A stretch of 64,000 nt of DNA from Draconibacterium mangrovi (GCF_010586825.1 NZ_JAAAGB010000008.1:186001-250000), one strand, 5' to 3'; positions 43,117-54,700 are shown, numbered from the stretch's first letter. Notes: generated by a model not told the origin, from the letters alone. Translations and numbers: made by a program.

Positions 43117-44970
43117 TTACTTTCTCGGTCCCAATGTACTACCCATGTTATATTTTTGCACATTTCCCATGTCGTACTTACCAACACCAGTGTCGATCAA
43201 ACTTTTTAGTTCGCCCAAATAGTATTCGTAAACACCGCGCGGGTTGGTATTGTGTTCCGCGGCAATTGAAGCAGCCATACCAACCACTTCCCCCATCATT
43301 CCGGTTGTGCGCATCACGCGAACTGTTCCCAGCGCCACGTGCGTTACACTAATATTTCGCCCTGCCATAAACAGGTTATCCACATTTCGCGAGTAAAAGC
43401 AGCGGTAAGGAATTGGATACAAATGAACTTTCTTGTGCACGGCTATCGATTTAAACTCGCTTCCCGGAAAATATTTTGTGTTTTCAGGATCGGGATAATG
43501 CAGGTCTATCGTCCACGAAGTTGGTGCTGAACCATCAGGATAAACTACATAGTCAGTAAGATCCTGCTCCCTTAATATCAGGTCTCCCATTAGTCTTCTC
43601 GACTCACGTTTTCCAGCGACATAAGCTACCCAGTCTAATTTTCGGTTTTGGTATTTCGCTTTCTCCGAACTATGATTTTTCAGAAACGACCAATTGGAAT
43701 ATACCACCAATAATCCATAATCGCGGATTCGTTCGAATTCAGAAATCTGGTCGTAATTCATTCCGGTTTCCCAGGTCCATTCGCCCATGGTCACCTGCTG
43801 TGAATTCTCTTCATTAAAATCCACACCATATTCAAATTCGGGAAATACACTGGCATTTTCACCTTCAACCGAATACCATTGAACCGAAGCTCCCATGGTC
43901 AAATCATCAGCAACTTCAGGTGCACTTGGCTCGCCATATTCATTTCTGCCTTCGCGGCCCATTGCAAAGTCGGCTCCGGCCAAATAACCAATAGTACCAT
44001 CGCCGGTACAATCAGCAAACAAGGGAGCGGAAAAAGCCAACTCCTCTGAAGTCTCAATATTTTTAGCAATTACCTGCGTAATTCGCGAACCTTCCATTTT
44101 TACAGCAAAAGCCCGGCAACTGGCAAATAAGGTAATATTTTCTTCAGCCAACACCATACTCATTTTTTTATCATCTTCGTAATAGGCAGCAGGCTGTGCA
44201 TTTCCGCCTTTGGTTGGCCCAATTTCATTTACAATTTTTCCCAGTGCCGGATTTGGTTCTACCATTGCTCTTCCGCCCAAATGTACCCGAACCTCAGAAC
44301 TGTTATTACCCCCCAAAACAGGACGATCCTGAATAAGTGCCACTTTAATTCCCAATCGGGCACCGGATATTGCAGCGCCTATACCGGCCATTCCTCCACC
44401 AATTACCACCAGGTCAAATTCGCCGGCATCTTTTGGTTTTTCAGGCATATCAAGCAGTTTCTTTCTGAAACTGGTGAGTTCCGCCAGGTCTGAAGGAGGT
44501 ATTTCCTCACCTTTTGTAAGATATATTGCATCTACACGCCCGTTAAAACCGGTGAGGTCGTGCAAGCTTAGCGTTACTTTATTATTGGGAATATTTACTT
44601 TACCTGCACTTTGCCAGATCCACACTGAACCGGAATTTCCCAAAACATCACCAACGGGATTACCATTGATAATGATCCTGAATTGTCCGGGACCTTCGCC
44701 TTTATACCACGGCGATGTCCAGTTGAAGGTGCGCACAAAAACCTTGTATTCACCAACAGAAGGAACGCTGACCGTTGCCTTTGCATCGGCTACAGGAACG
44801 CCCATTCCATGCGCCATCAGATAAGATGATCCCATCAAATCCATAAACTGCTGATCGACTACCCAGCCACCTTTTTCGCTAAAGCTTTCGGCTTCAACTA
44901 ACACTGAGTTTTTCTGCGCTGAAAGCAAAAATGTACAAAACACAAACGCTAATAAAAATGTGTATTTCAT
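43117..44970 (-). CDS. Secreted FAD-dependent oxidoreductase with N-terminal carbohydrate-binding-like domain
   Basis: 617 residues with a signal peptide (about 1-18). Residues about 20-155 form a beta-rich domain starting VLVEAESFSEKGGW that resembles carbohydrate-binding modules. A FAD_oxidored (PF12831-like) domain follows, with the dinucleotide motif VVIGGGMAGIGAA (188-200), GGNNSSEVRVHLGG and the second FAD motif DCTGDG. It probably oxidises a sugar or sugar acid outside the cytoplasm, but the substrate is unknown. Export of a flavoprotein is itself unusual. It is followed at 20 bp by the unknown 369-aa protein and then CstA, forming a compact three-gene leftward unit. Confidence 0.82.
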   Translation of the reverse strand: MKYTFLLAFVFCTFLLSAQKNSVLVEAESFSEKGGWVVDQQFMDLMGSSYLMAHGMGVPVADAKATVSVPSVGEYKVFVRTFNWTSPWYKGEGPGQFRIIINGNPVGDVLGNSGSVWIWQSAGKVNIPNNKVTLSLHDLTGFNGRVDAIYLTKGEEIPPSDLAELTSFRKKLLDMPEKPKDAGEFDLVVIGGGMAGIGAAISGARLGIKVALIQDRPVLGGNNSSEVRVHLGGRAMVEPNPALGKIVNEIGPTKGGNAQPAAYYEDDKKMSMVLAEENITLFASCRAFAVKMEGSRITQVIAKNIETSEELAFSAPLFADCTGDGTIGYLAGADFAMGREGRNEYGEPSAPEVADDLTMGASVQWYSVEGENASVFPEFEYGVDFNEENSQQVTMGEWTWETGMNYDQISEFERIRDYGLLVVYSNWSFLKNHSSEKAKYQNRKLDWVAYVAGKRESRRLMGDLILREQDLTDYVVYPDGSAPTSWTIDLHYPDPENTKYFPGSEFKSIAVHKKVHLYPIPYRCFYSRNVDNLFMAGRNISVTHVALGTVRVMRTTGMMGEVVGMAASIAAEHNTNPRGVYEYYLGELKSLIDTGVGKYDMGNVQKYNMGSTLGPRK

Positions 44971-45062
44971 GGTATTATTGAGTTTAATAATTATCTAATA
45001 ACTTAATTATTTTTCTATCTCCTTTTTATGATTCTGTACTCCAGGCCGAAGTATGCTTCAGG

Positions 45063-47528
45063 TTATTTATATTCCAGCCAGGTTGTTGCCTCACAATCTT
45101 CGTCAGTTGAAAAGCGAATCCAGCGTGCCTGAAAACTTTCAGGGAACTCGTATTTATATGTTTTACCCGATTCAACAGTCACTTTTTTGTACAGCATCCA
45201 CGGGCCATGGCCAATGGGTTCCACTTCGATATTAAAATCCACTGAATAATCTTTGTCGTGCGAAATCTCCAGAGTACGCTTATCATAGAATCCAATCAAA
45301 TACGGATCCGAAGGAGTATTGGCTTTAACAACCGTATTTTTCCATGGGCCGCCGTGTCCGGTTGGTTTTCCCATTTTCCACAAATCATCAATGGCGCCAA
45401 CCCATACGGCAGCATTTCCATCTTGCGAAACTACAACATGCTCACCTTCCTTCACATTAGCATCAAGGCCAGTCATTACCAATAAGCCCCGATAAGATGC
45501 ATAATCATGAATTCTGAAATTATGAGATGCCACAGGTCTGATTTTAGCAAAACCATCTGCGTTTTCGGCAGGCAATTCATAGAATGTTCCGGCACAATTC
45601 AACAGGTCGCGTTCGGTTGCAACTTCCCGGCAAATGCGTAATTGAGCGGCATTCGTAAGTTTCTGATATACATCATTTCCCAGAGGCAATCTCCACCGCC
45701 GACCGGAATCATCAATTACCAATACTGATGAATTCTCAAACTCAACCACATTCTCGGGAATTGCAAATTTCTCTTTTATAAAACTATTGGTTTTTGCATC
45801 CTCTTTATGAAGCAGCTTCAAATTCTTATCCAGTTCATAGTATCCCTTTTCAGAAACGATACCGTTTTTTATATCAACAGCAGAAATTCCTAAGGCTCTT
45901 CTGTTATCACCCAAACCATATAGTAATCCGCCGGTACTTTCATTTTTATTGATCGTTGAGAGCCCTGCAAAAATGCCGGCCGGTGCCGATTTCCTTTCAT
46001 CAACAGACGTATAATTAAAATTAACCGTAGCAATGGTTTTGATATTTGATGAAACACGGATCCATTCTCCTGTTTCATCATCAGCAAATTCAACAAATTC
46101 AGAAGTTCCGGGTGCCACTTCAATGGTTTTAAAATTGCTAAAATTCCCTGTTCCGTTGTTATCCACTTCAAAGCTGAATTCTGCAATATTTTTTCCGCTG
46201 TTCTTAATCCAGGCACAACGCTTACCCCATCCCGAGAACAAGAATGGTTCTGAATATTCTCCGGCATTTACCTCATCGTTAAGCCACACTGCTCCGGATA
46301 CTGTTGCCGGCCCCAGGAGGTCGGGTTTGTCAGGAGAGGTAAACCACAGATTTGAATTCGATTGCCCCGGGCCCTCAATATTGCCCTTTTGTTTTCGTTT
46401 GTTAAGGAATTCCTTTTGTGCCGAGTCATCGCAGCCAAAAACCAGCTGATCATTCCAACGGGTAAAGTCGCCAATTACTTTTAGATAGGCGCTTCGCGGA
46501 CGAATGCCGGCAGAATTTTTTGCAGTAAAATCGCCCGGAAAATGCCAGAACATTCCGTGCATTGTCATCAGGTAATCGGGATTGCCTTCAGTTCCAACAT
46601 CTCTGATTCTGGGCCATTCGGTATTCCAGCCATGAGCACCATCGTAACTATGACTTGCTTTAGGCAGGCGGTAAAAATCCCAACCGGTTTGTGCATCACG
46701 AACTCCCAGCAAAATAGATTTATGGTCCCATCCGGTTGCCCAAACCGGATCGGTTGCCGGATTTGGATTTCCGAAAGTTCCTCCGGGACCGGTAAGTTCT
46801 ACAAACTGGTTACGGCGCACCACTTTCCAGTCTTTTCCGTCCCATTCTGCCAGAATTCCTGATTCTACATCAAAGCGGCGGTTAGCTTCCTGTGTTGCCT
46901 CCCCGTTATTGGAATACACCAAAACGCCTTGTCCTGAATACAAACCTTTACCGTGCGCACCAGGCAACAATTCAGCCTCTTGTGCCATTTCTCCGGGTTT
47001 CCGGTTCACATTTCCGTCTTCATATAAAGTTTTTACGTTCAATGTATTTACATCCACCTCATAAAAACCTTCCTCCATGGTGCCGTAGTAAATTTTATTG
47101 GCCGGATCAGTCAGGTGGCGGGCATTTCCGGTATGTCGACCGGGCATCTCTTTGTATGGAATAACCCGGACATTCCGCTCGGCATCAATGGCGTAAGGGC
47201 CAATAAACAGCTGGTTACTTTCGTGATGTATCATGCGGTTGGCGGGAGTTCCGCCAATACTTTCCTCTCTAACTACCTGTTCGAACCCGGGTGTAATCTC
47301 ATACAGTTTATCTGAGGAACCAAACGGAAGATGGGGGCCATAAGTCATCACCCACAAGCGACCGGCCCATGGGACTACAGCTCCTGTTCCACATTCTCCT
47401 TCGTTATTATAATAAGCCAGTTCGGGGTAAATACCACTTACCTGAACAGGTTTTTGGACTGTTTCTTTTTTGGTCTGACAGGAAACTATCAAAGCCAAAA
47501 CGGCAATGAATGAAATTAATTTTAGCAT
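45063..47528 (-). CDS. Large lipoprotein of unknown function, probable beta-propeller
   Basis: 821 residues with lipobox LIVSC (Cys17). The opening after the signal reads YYNNEGECGTGAVVPWAGRL, followed by repeated blade-like segments rich in Trp, Gly and Tyr, including GRLWVMTYGPHLPFGSSDKL. An Ig-like or jelly-roll section follows (about 430-520), then a second propeller-like part and a C-terminal beta-sandwich (about 740-821). I recognise no catalytic motif or named family. It lies between the GH36-like gene (292 bp away) and the FAD oxidoreductase (92 bp) in the leftward galactoside locus. A glycan-active or glycan-binding role is inferred only from position and surface location. Confidence 0.7.
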   Translation of the reverse strand: MLKLISFIAVLALIVSCQTKKETVQKPVQVSGIYPELAYYNNEGECGTGAVVPWAGRLWVMTYGPHLPFGSSDKLYEITPGFEQVVREESIGGTPANRMIHHESNQLFIGPYAIDAERNVRVIPYKEMPGRHTGNARHLTDPANKIYYGTMEEGFYEVDVNTLNVKTLYEDGNVNRKPGEMAQEAELLPGAHGKGLYSGQGVLVYSNNGEATQEANRRFDVESGILAEWDGKDWKVVRRNQFVELTGPGGTFGNPNPATDPVWATGWDHKSILLGVRDAQTGWDFYRLPKASHSYDGAHGWNTEWPRIRDVGTEGNPDYLMTMHGMFWHFPGDFTAKNSAGIRPRSAYLKVIGDFTRWNDQLVFGCDDSAQKEFLNKRKQKGNIEGPGQSNSNLWFTSPDKPDLLGPATVSGAVWLNDEVNAGEYSEPFLFSGWGKRCAWIKNSGKNIAEFSFEVDNNGTGNFSNFKTIEVAPGTSEFVEFADDETGEWIRVSSNIKTIATVNFNYTSVDERKSAPAGIFAGLSTINKNESTGGLLYGLGDNRRALGISAVDIKNGIVSEKGYYELDKNLKLLHKEDAKTNSFIKEKFAIPENVVEFENSSVLVIDDSGRRWRLPLGNDVYQKLTNAAQLRICREVATERDLLNCAGTFYELPAENADGFAKIRPVASHNFRIHDYASYRGLLVMTGLDANVKEGEHVVVSQDGNAAVWVGAIDDLWKMGKPTGHGGPWKNTVVKANTPSDPYLIGFYDKRTLEISHDKDYSVDFNIEVEPIGHGPWMLYKKVTVESGKTYKYEFPESFQARWIRFSTDEDCEATTWLEYK

Positions 47529-47820
47529 GTTTTAATTCGTATTATTGGTTTTACACGTATAATACCAAATCAATAAGTTTGTACCATTCCAAAATGCGGA
47601 AAGCAACAAGTGAACTCCCACAAGTCAGAGCTGCAGTATCTCAAAGGTCTGATGTTTCCCAAATCGCCAATCCCCATTAAATCCCTGTACCTGCGCATCG
47701 AGATCAGTTCTTTTGCATAATTTCAATCTCTTGTTCTCCTATTAGATTCTTACTGATAAAAAAGCATAAACCATGTAATGCCAGTTTTTTCTGTATACAA
47801 ACAAACAGAAGTATTCTTTT

Positions 47821-49866
47821 CTAATCTTCAACTTTATATTCATACAAACCGTACGAAAACTCATCTGGCAACTCAAACTCAATTTCATGTTTCGAACTCG
47901 AGATGGTTGCTATTTGTTTTCCCTTACCCAAAACCGGCGTTAAAACAATATTTTTCTTCGCCGGCAACAGTGTTTTCATCAACCGGGAAGTTTCCTCGTT
48001 TTTTTCACGAAACACAAGTATATAACCACTTTTTTCATCTTTAACTGACTGAAAACCTGACCAGCTATAACCACTGGGTTCGTCTCCAATGGGATAAATA
48101 TCGCCCGAATGAATATCGGCCTGAATGCTTCGGTATTTTTTTATCACATCTCCAATTTTCATCGCTTCTTCCGGCAAACCGGTCCCTTCAAACCAGGCCA
48201 GGGGCTGCGCCATCATGGTAATTGCAAACTGGTACTCGAAAGGGATGAAATACGGAGCCAATGGATCATCTCTGCCATAAACAGCTTTGTTGCGCCATTT
48301 ATTCAAAAACTCAATCTGAAAGTTTTTGGTGGGTACATAAGCTGATAATTGCCAGAGATTGCGCAAGGTCCAGTGCGGGTAATAATTTCCCCAATCGGTA
48401 TAGCGGTTTTCGAGGAAAATATTGCCATACGAATTCATATAGTAATACCCTGTTCGGTTACCGGCAGTGGCATCGAGGTTAATAACAATATTCCCGTCAG
48501 ATTCGACAGATACCTTATCAAAAAGCATTTGCAAGCGATGATCTGCCAGCTTGTCGGGCAGCATAATACCATCGATTTTAAAGTATCTGATGTTATTTGT
48601 TCTATACAGATTGAGTATGATCTCGGCATCTGCTTCCCAGTTTTCGTAACTGTTGTGATCACTTGGGTGGAACCAAAGCCCCAGCTGAATGTCTTTTTTG
48701 CGGGCATATTCCACAAAGGGTTTAAACCCGTTTGGCAATCGTTCGGCATGTGGTTTCCAATCGTCTTCCGACCACAAATCCCATTTGTTTCCTGCAGACT
48801 GGGCAGAGTTTTGTGAGAGTCCCTGCTGCCATCCATCGTCGATCTGAAAATGTGAAATGCCCAGTTTTTCACAGGCATCCAGCTCGGCTTTTAAAAACGC
48901 TTCGCTAATGCTTGCATCCTTGTTTCGGTCGCCCCAGGTATTCATCATGATCATCTCATCGCGAACGGCAAATGTTCGGCGAATTGATTTTAGATACAAA
49001 TGCAACGCATGCGTAAAACCATGTTCCGAACCATTATAAACGCCAATCACTGTTCCGTAAAGTTTTACCCATTCGCCTTTTATCAACTCTTGGGTTGAAA
49101 TACCGGCGCCGGCAACATTTATTGAATTTCGTACCGACTTAAAATCATAACCGGGATAACTCAACTGAACAAACGAACATGGGGCTTCCTTCAGAATAAA
49201 AATTCCGGGCGCACCGGATTCTGCAGAAGATACCTGTAACAAATTCCCTTTAAGTTCCAGGTCATTTCTGAAAGCCACAAATTGCTGCTCTTTCACCAAA
49301 TTATTGTTATGGTCGGTTCTGTCGAAAAACTCCACTGCTTTTAAATGTGGATACTTATATTTTGAATTAATATTCTCCAGACTAACTGGTACTTGCAAAA
49401 AGTCCTGCGTTTTTTCAAGAGTTGAATTTTCAGCAATAAAAAGGTAGTTTTCGCACGAAATGGCCGGCACATTGTCGTAAATGCGGAATATCCGTTTCAA
49501 CTTAAAAGTTCCATAGTCGAGTAAAACCTCCACCTCTGAATGGGCGTAATTCAAATTGCTGGCTGAAACCTGTTCTGTTTTAAATGATGATTCCTTTAGC
49601 GAAAACATTTCATTAACCTGAAAAGCCGGCAGAGTTGAAGAAACAAGAAGACTTTTGCCACTTTGGTTATCGATTAAATCAGTTGCTAACAACTCGCCGT
49701 TATTCCAAAGAAACTGTCGTTTAATCAGCGAATTTGATAGTGTTAAAGTGTCGTTTTTCAGGTATGCCCGGGTTTGTGCGTTTCCGTTACAAATACAAAT
49801 AATAGAAAACATACAACCTAGCACTATACAAAAAATTGTTTTACGGTTTACATCTGAAATTTTCAT
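47821..49866 (-). CDS. GH36-like alpha-galactosidase (clan GH-D)
   Basis: 681 residues with a signal peptide (about 1-30). An N-terminal beta-supersandwich (about 35-295) precedes a TIM barrel (about 300-590) and a C-terminal beta domain. The clan motif FQIDDGWQQG (340-349) and the candidate nucleophile Asp432 in YFKIDGI are visible. The acid/base lies further on and I do not assign it. GH36/GH27 enzymes release alpha-linked galactose, but distant members act on other sugars. It follows the susD terminator (50005-50033), so it is probably transcribed from its own promoter. With the LacZ-type GH2 it points to a galactose-rich substrate for this locus. Confidence 0.8.
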   Translation of the reverse strand: MKISDVNRKTIFCIVLGCMFSIICICNGNAQTRAYLKNDTLTLSNSLIKRQFLWNNGELLATDLIDNQSGKSLLVSSTLPAFQVNEMFSLKESSFKTEQVSASNLNYAHSEVEVLLDYGTFKLKRIFRIYDNVPAISCENYLFIAENSTLEKTQDFLQVPVSLENINSKYKYPHLKAVEFFDRTDHNNNLVKEQQFVAFRNDLELKGNLLQVSSAESGAPGIFILKEAPCSFVQLSYPGYDFKSVRNSINVAGAGISTQELIKGEWVKLYGTVIGVYNGSEHGFTHALHLYLKSIRRTFAVRDEMIMMNTWGDRNKDASISEAFLKAELDACEKLGISHFQIDDGWQQGLSQNSAQSAGNKWDLWSEDDWKPHAERLPNGFKPFVEYARKKDIQLGLWFHPSDHNSYENWEADAEIILNLYRTNNIRYFKIDGIMLPDKLADHRLQMLFDKVSVESDGNIVINLDATAGNRTGYYYMNSYGNIFLENRYTDWGNYYPHWTLRNLWQLSAYVPTKNFQIEFLNKWRNKAVYGRDDPLAPYFIPFEYQFAITMMAQPLAWFEGTGLPEEAMKIGDVIKKYRSIQADIHSGDIYPIGDEPSGYSWSGFQSVKDEKSGYILVFREKNEETSRLMKTLLPAKKNIVLTPVLGKGKQIATISSSKHEIEFELPDEFSYGLYEYKVED

Positions 49867-50004
49867 TGTAAATGGTTAAAGTTGGTTCTAATTTCTCCTT
49901 TGATCAAGAGAAATCGCATACCTGTAATAGTTGCAAAATCCCTTTTAGGAATGACACTAAGTTAATTAAAACAAGGTCACAGCAAAAACTAAACGATTAT
50001 TACG

Positions 50005-50033
50005 AAAAAAAGCCTGCCCAAAAAGGCAGACTT
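50005..50033 (-). terminator. Intrinsic terminator after the susCD pair
   Basis: On the minus strand a 9-bp stem (50025-50033 with 50010-50018, one G-U pair) and 6-nt loop are followed by seven T. It lies about 25 bp after the susD stop. The minus strand just before the stem carries repeated TTTAGTTTAG sequence that also precedes the orphan terminator at 4682. Confidence 0.8.
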
Positions 50034-50059
50034 ATAAAATTAACTAAACTAAACTATTC

Positions 50060-51748
50060 TTAATAGCCTTCATTTTGTACAAGATTTTCGTTAATTAAAA
50101 TCTCTTTCGAAGGTATTGGCCATAAATATTGTTTACTGGCATCAAATGTTCTTAATCCCAAAAGCTTAATTAATCCGGCATTATACATCGAAGCAAAATC
50201 AGCAATTCCATCTTCATCGATTTCCGGAGTTTCCGGGAAAAACCACAAGCCCTGATTTACAACTTTTTCTCTTAACTCATCTACATCAAGCATACCGTAA
50301 TTAGGAATATTCAATACCTTTTCGGCTAACCCCCAGCGTATGATATCCATATAACGGCGTCCTTCGAATGCAAACTCCATGCGACGTTCGATACGAAGTG
50401 TTTTGCGTAGTTCGGCCTGACCAGTTGTTGTTACTGCCGGGTAGGATACAACATCTTCGACATTTACTCCGTAGGCACGTGCGCGCACCTGGTTAATGGC
50501 ATCCAGAACCGACTCGTCGATGTCATTCAATTCAATTTTTGCTTCGGCATACATCAACAATACATCGGCGTAGCGCATGATAATGATATCGCCATCGGTT
50601 TTATAATCGTCCGACCAGTCTTCATCAACACGTTTTTTCCAAATCAAACCGTTATATGATGCATATTGGGCATTCGCTCTGGTATCGTTATTTTTAACAT
50701 ATGTACCTGAATTGAAACTATAAACCGTTAGCGAATCAGGATGTGGCTGATACATAAATCCCAGGTGATTGGTTTGAAACTCAACAATGGTTTCAGCACA
50801 TCGCGGATCACGATTCTCAAATGGATTTTGTGGATTAAAAAGTGGCGATTCATCGATTGGCAAACCATCGGTACACAGAAACGAACAGAACAATTCCCAC
50901 GACGGATCTTTTGCTGCCCATCCTCCTGAGTTCCTTGAAATGTAATTCTTACAATCGGTAAAAGCTTCGTCTAATTCTACCGAACGTGGAACAACAAAGA
51001 TGGTTTCTACCGAGTTTTTGGTTGTTGATGCAAACAATTTTCCAAAATCTGAATACAATTCATAGATATCCAGATCCATACATGCTTTGGCGGCGTCGCG
51101 AGCAACTTCGTAGTCTCCCATGTAAAGCGCAATCCGGGCTTTCAAAGCCAATGCAGCACCTTTAGTAGCTCTTTGGTTCTCCGAACTTCCATAACTTTCA
51201 GGTAAATATGTGGCTGCAAAATCATAGTCCTCGTAAATACCTTCAAGAATGATCTCTTTATCTGTTCTTGACATGGTAAATGACTCATCCAAACCGATAA
51301 TAGATGTTGAATATATAACATCGCCCCAGTGAGAGATTAGACGGGCATATTGAGCTGCCCTGTTAAAGCGGGCGTCAGCTTTATACCTATTCAATTTATC
51401 TTCGGAGATCTCGTCTGTAATTTCATCCAGATTTTTAATAAGCGTATTGGCACGTGTTATTACTTTATAGGTACGCGACCACCAATCGGAAACGGTACCG
51501 TCTTCGCCCGACATTGTTCCGCCGGTTATTGAATTGGTTGTTCCACGGTAGGTCCAATCGTCTGTCCACTGATCATCGTCCCTCGGCCAAAATACGCCTC
51601 TGTAAAGATCGTTAATAGACATCTCAATTTCAGTTTCATCAGAATACCAGTTCTCGCTTGAACCTTCAGACAACGGACTTAAATCCAGGTCTGCACAAGC
51701 TGTAAATACCAGAAGTATTAATAGTGTATATAATATTTTAATTTTCAT
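50060..51748 (-). CDS. susD: SusD-like surface glycan-binding lipoprotein 3
   Basis: 562 residues with lipobox FTAC (Cys18). It is a RagB/SusD protein with family segments around AARFNRAAQYARLISHWGD (about 125-143), MRYADVLLMYAEAKIELND (about 388-406) and ERRMEFAFEGRRYMDIIRWG (about 453-472). It lies 12 bp after susC 3, forms its partner, and is last in the sigma/anti-sigma/susC/susD unit before a terminator. Confidence 0.95.
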   Translation of the reverse strand: MKIKILYTLLILLVFTACADLDLSPLSEGSSENWYSDETEIEMSINDLYRGVFWPRDDDQWTDDWTYRGTTNSITGGTMSGEDGTVSDWWSRTYKVITRANTLIKNLDEITDEISEDKLNRYKADARFNRAAQYARLISHWGDVIYSTSIIGLDESFTMSRTDKEIILEGIYEDYDFAATYLPESYGSSENQRATKGAALALKARIALYMGDYEVARDAAKACMDLDIYELYSDFGKLFASTTKNSVETIFVVPRSVELDEAFTDCKNYISRNSGGWAAKDPSWELFCSFLCTDGLPIDESPLFNPQNPFENRDPRCAETIVEFQTNHLGFMYQPHPDSLTVYSFNSGTYVKNNDTRANAQYASYNGLIWKKRVDEDWSDDYKTDGDIIIMRYADVLLMYAEAKIELNDIDESVLDAINQVRARAYGVNVEDVVSYPAVTTTGQAELRKTLRIERRMEFAFEGRRYMDIIRWGLAEKVLNIPNYGMLDVDELREKVVNQGLWFFPETPEIDEDGIADFASMYNAGLIKLLGLRTFDASKQYLWPIPSKEILINENLVQNEGY

Positions 51749-51760
51749 AATTGCTTGCGT

Positions 51761-54700
51761 TTAAAATTTAACAGAAACACCAAAAATAAAAGAGGCAGTA
51801 ATTGGATAACCGTAAGCAGAAACCTCAGGGTCCCATCCTTTTGGATACTTATTGAACGACAAAATATCGGAAACACTTCCGTAAACACGGATGTTGTTGA
51901 TATTTATTTTCTGGCTAACAGCACTCGGAATATTGTACCCCAGGGTCATATTTTTCAAACGTAAATACCGTCCGTTAAACAACCAGTAATCCGACATAGC
52001 GTAGTTATTACTTGTGTTATTGTAGGTTAAACGCGGATACTTTACGCTTAAATTTTGTTGTTCCGTATTATAAACGCTCCAGTAATTTCCATCCAGAACT
52101 TCCTGTATATTCCCCCAGTTGTCGCGCAACGGTTGAACCATTGCTGTACTCATGCGTACGTTCTGTTTACCTACGCCCTGAAGGACCATCGAGAAATCGA
52201 AGTTTTTATACCCAAGTCGGATATTAGCTCCATACATATAACGCGGTAGTGATCCTCCCAGTAACTGACGGTCGTAATCAGAAGAGATAATACCATCGGG
52301 CACTCCATCCGGACCACTGATATCTTTATATTTTATATCTCCGGGAGAAACATTTGAATTTAACACAGCCGAATTGTCCACCTCTTCCTGCGTTTGAAAC
52401 AAACCTTCGGATACATAACCATACCATTCGTTAAACTCACTACCTTTAAATTTCACCTGATCGCCCAGGAATTGAATACCCCCAAGGTCGCCCATTTCAG
52501 ATGTAAAATCAGACAAGTTAGCCGATACCGAGTAGCTAAAATCACCAATTCTGTCGTTCCAGCTCAGTTCCAACTCCCAGCCTTTTGTATTCATTTTACC
52601 AGTGTTCTGCTGTGGATTATCAAAGCCGATGTAGTCCGGAATCTCCAGATCGAGCAACATATCTTTTGTTTTCTTCTGATAATAATCAGCTGTAACATGG
52701 AATCGGTTATCGAAGAAAACAGCATCGAAACCAAAGTCGAGCGACTCAGTTGTTTCCCAGGAAATATCCTCAATTGCATAGGCCCATTGTGCGGCTGTTT
52801 GCGAAGACACGACATTGTTTCCCTGGTAAAAAAGTGCACTTGAAAAACCAATAGTCGATTGATATGGGTAATTACCAATACGTTCGTTACCCAATGTACC
52901 CCATGATGCACGAAGTTTTAAGAACGACAGTGCCGAAATATTTTGCATGAACGACTCTTCAGAAATTACCCACCCGGCAGAGAATGAAGGGAATGATCCC
53001 CAACGGTAATCTTTTGCAAAACGCGAAGATCCATCGTAACGTATATTTCCCTGCAAGAAATATCGGTTGTTATAGTTGTACATTACACGGCCAAAATAAG
53101 AACGGTAAGCATTCTCATATGCATTTCCTCCGTTACTCAGGTAATTCTCGTTGCCCAAATCAAGGTATGGGTATGACATCAGTTCCAACTGATCGCTTGA
53201 TGCCCCAAGTTCCTCGTAGAATGCAGAATAATCCTCGTAACCTGCCATTAAATTAAAATTATGAGCATTGATCGACTTCACATAATTTGCAAGAAATTGC
53301 TTCGTTACCTGGTAATTATCGTTACGTGTTTCACTTAGGCTTGTTGATGATGCCCATTGCAAAGTTCCAACGTAAGTATTCGGATCTTCATAATCAGTAT
53401 ACTGTACTTTTTTCAGAAACTGCTTTCCTTTATCGTAGTTGAAACGAGGTGAAATAACAGCTGATAGTTTTAATCCTTCAAGCGGTGTAAAATCCAAAGC
53501 AACTTTACCTCCAACCTGATTATACCAGTATTGTCTACTTCCGCCCTCTTTTACCTGCCCATAAATATTGGCTCCCGATTTTCCTTCGGCAATCAAACCA
53601 TTCGACCAAACTGCGGCATAAACAGGTGCAGAAACTCTCATATCATACATCGGGTCTCTGCTTGGATTGTTCGAGATAGACCGTTTTGCATAGAAATCGA
53701 TAGAGGCCGACAAAAACTCATTTATTTTAACATCGTTATTAAAACGTGCGGTAAGTCTTTCGTAGCTACGTCCCTCGTACAATCCATCGGTTTTATCATA
53801 CGACAGGATGGCTTTGGTTCGAACAACCTTTGATCCGGCAGTAATACCTATCGAATGGCTTTGGCGAGGAGCGTTGTCTTTTAGAATCATGCCGGTCCAA
53901 TCGGTATCGGGATACATATCCGGATTTTCCGCATTTAAAGCAGCATAATTTTCTACAACATCCTGCGTGTAGGTAGGATATTCTCCTCCTTCAATATTTC
54001 CATTATCATTCCAACGTAATTCGTTTACCAATTGCATGTAGCGAACTGCATCGGCGTATTCTGTCAGCTCTGTTGGTTTTTCAATTCCGTATTCAAAATT
54101 GTAATCCAACCACAGTTCGCCTGATTTGGCACGTTTTGTTGTCACCAAAATAACACCTGCTGCAGCTCTCGATCCATAGATAGAAGCCGAGGCAGCATCT
54201 TTCAGTACAGAAATATTTTCGATGTCATTTGGATTAATATCGTTAATGCTTCCAACCGGCACACCATCAACAATAACCAGCGGGCTGCTTTCGCCAATTG
54301 TAGTAATACCCCTGATTCGAATTGTTGAACCGGAACCCGGTGCACTGTTATCACGGGTTACCATAACGCCGGCCATGGCTCCCTGTAAAGCTTGCGAAAC
54401 CTGAGTTGACTGACGCTCGGAAACTACCGAACCTTTAACTGACCCAACAGCACCGGTTAAGTCACTCTTTTTTACGGTACCATAACCAATGGCTACAACC
54501 TCTTCAATTCCGATTGCCTCCGATTGCATAACAACAGAAAATTCAGTTTGGTCTCCAACTTCAACTTCCTGGGTTGCCATTCCCACAAAGCTGAATACAA
54601 GAACCTGGGAACTGTTTTCAACATTTAGAGAGAAATGACCATCCATATCGGTAACGGTACCAATTGTTGTACCTTGAACAACCACTGTTACTCCTGGAAG

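Noticed and set aside
49872-50063. 63-codon rightward ORF between susD and GH36-like gene
   Set aside because: It runs through the leftward terminator and has no protein-like features.
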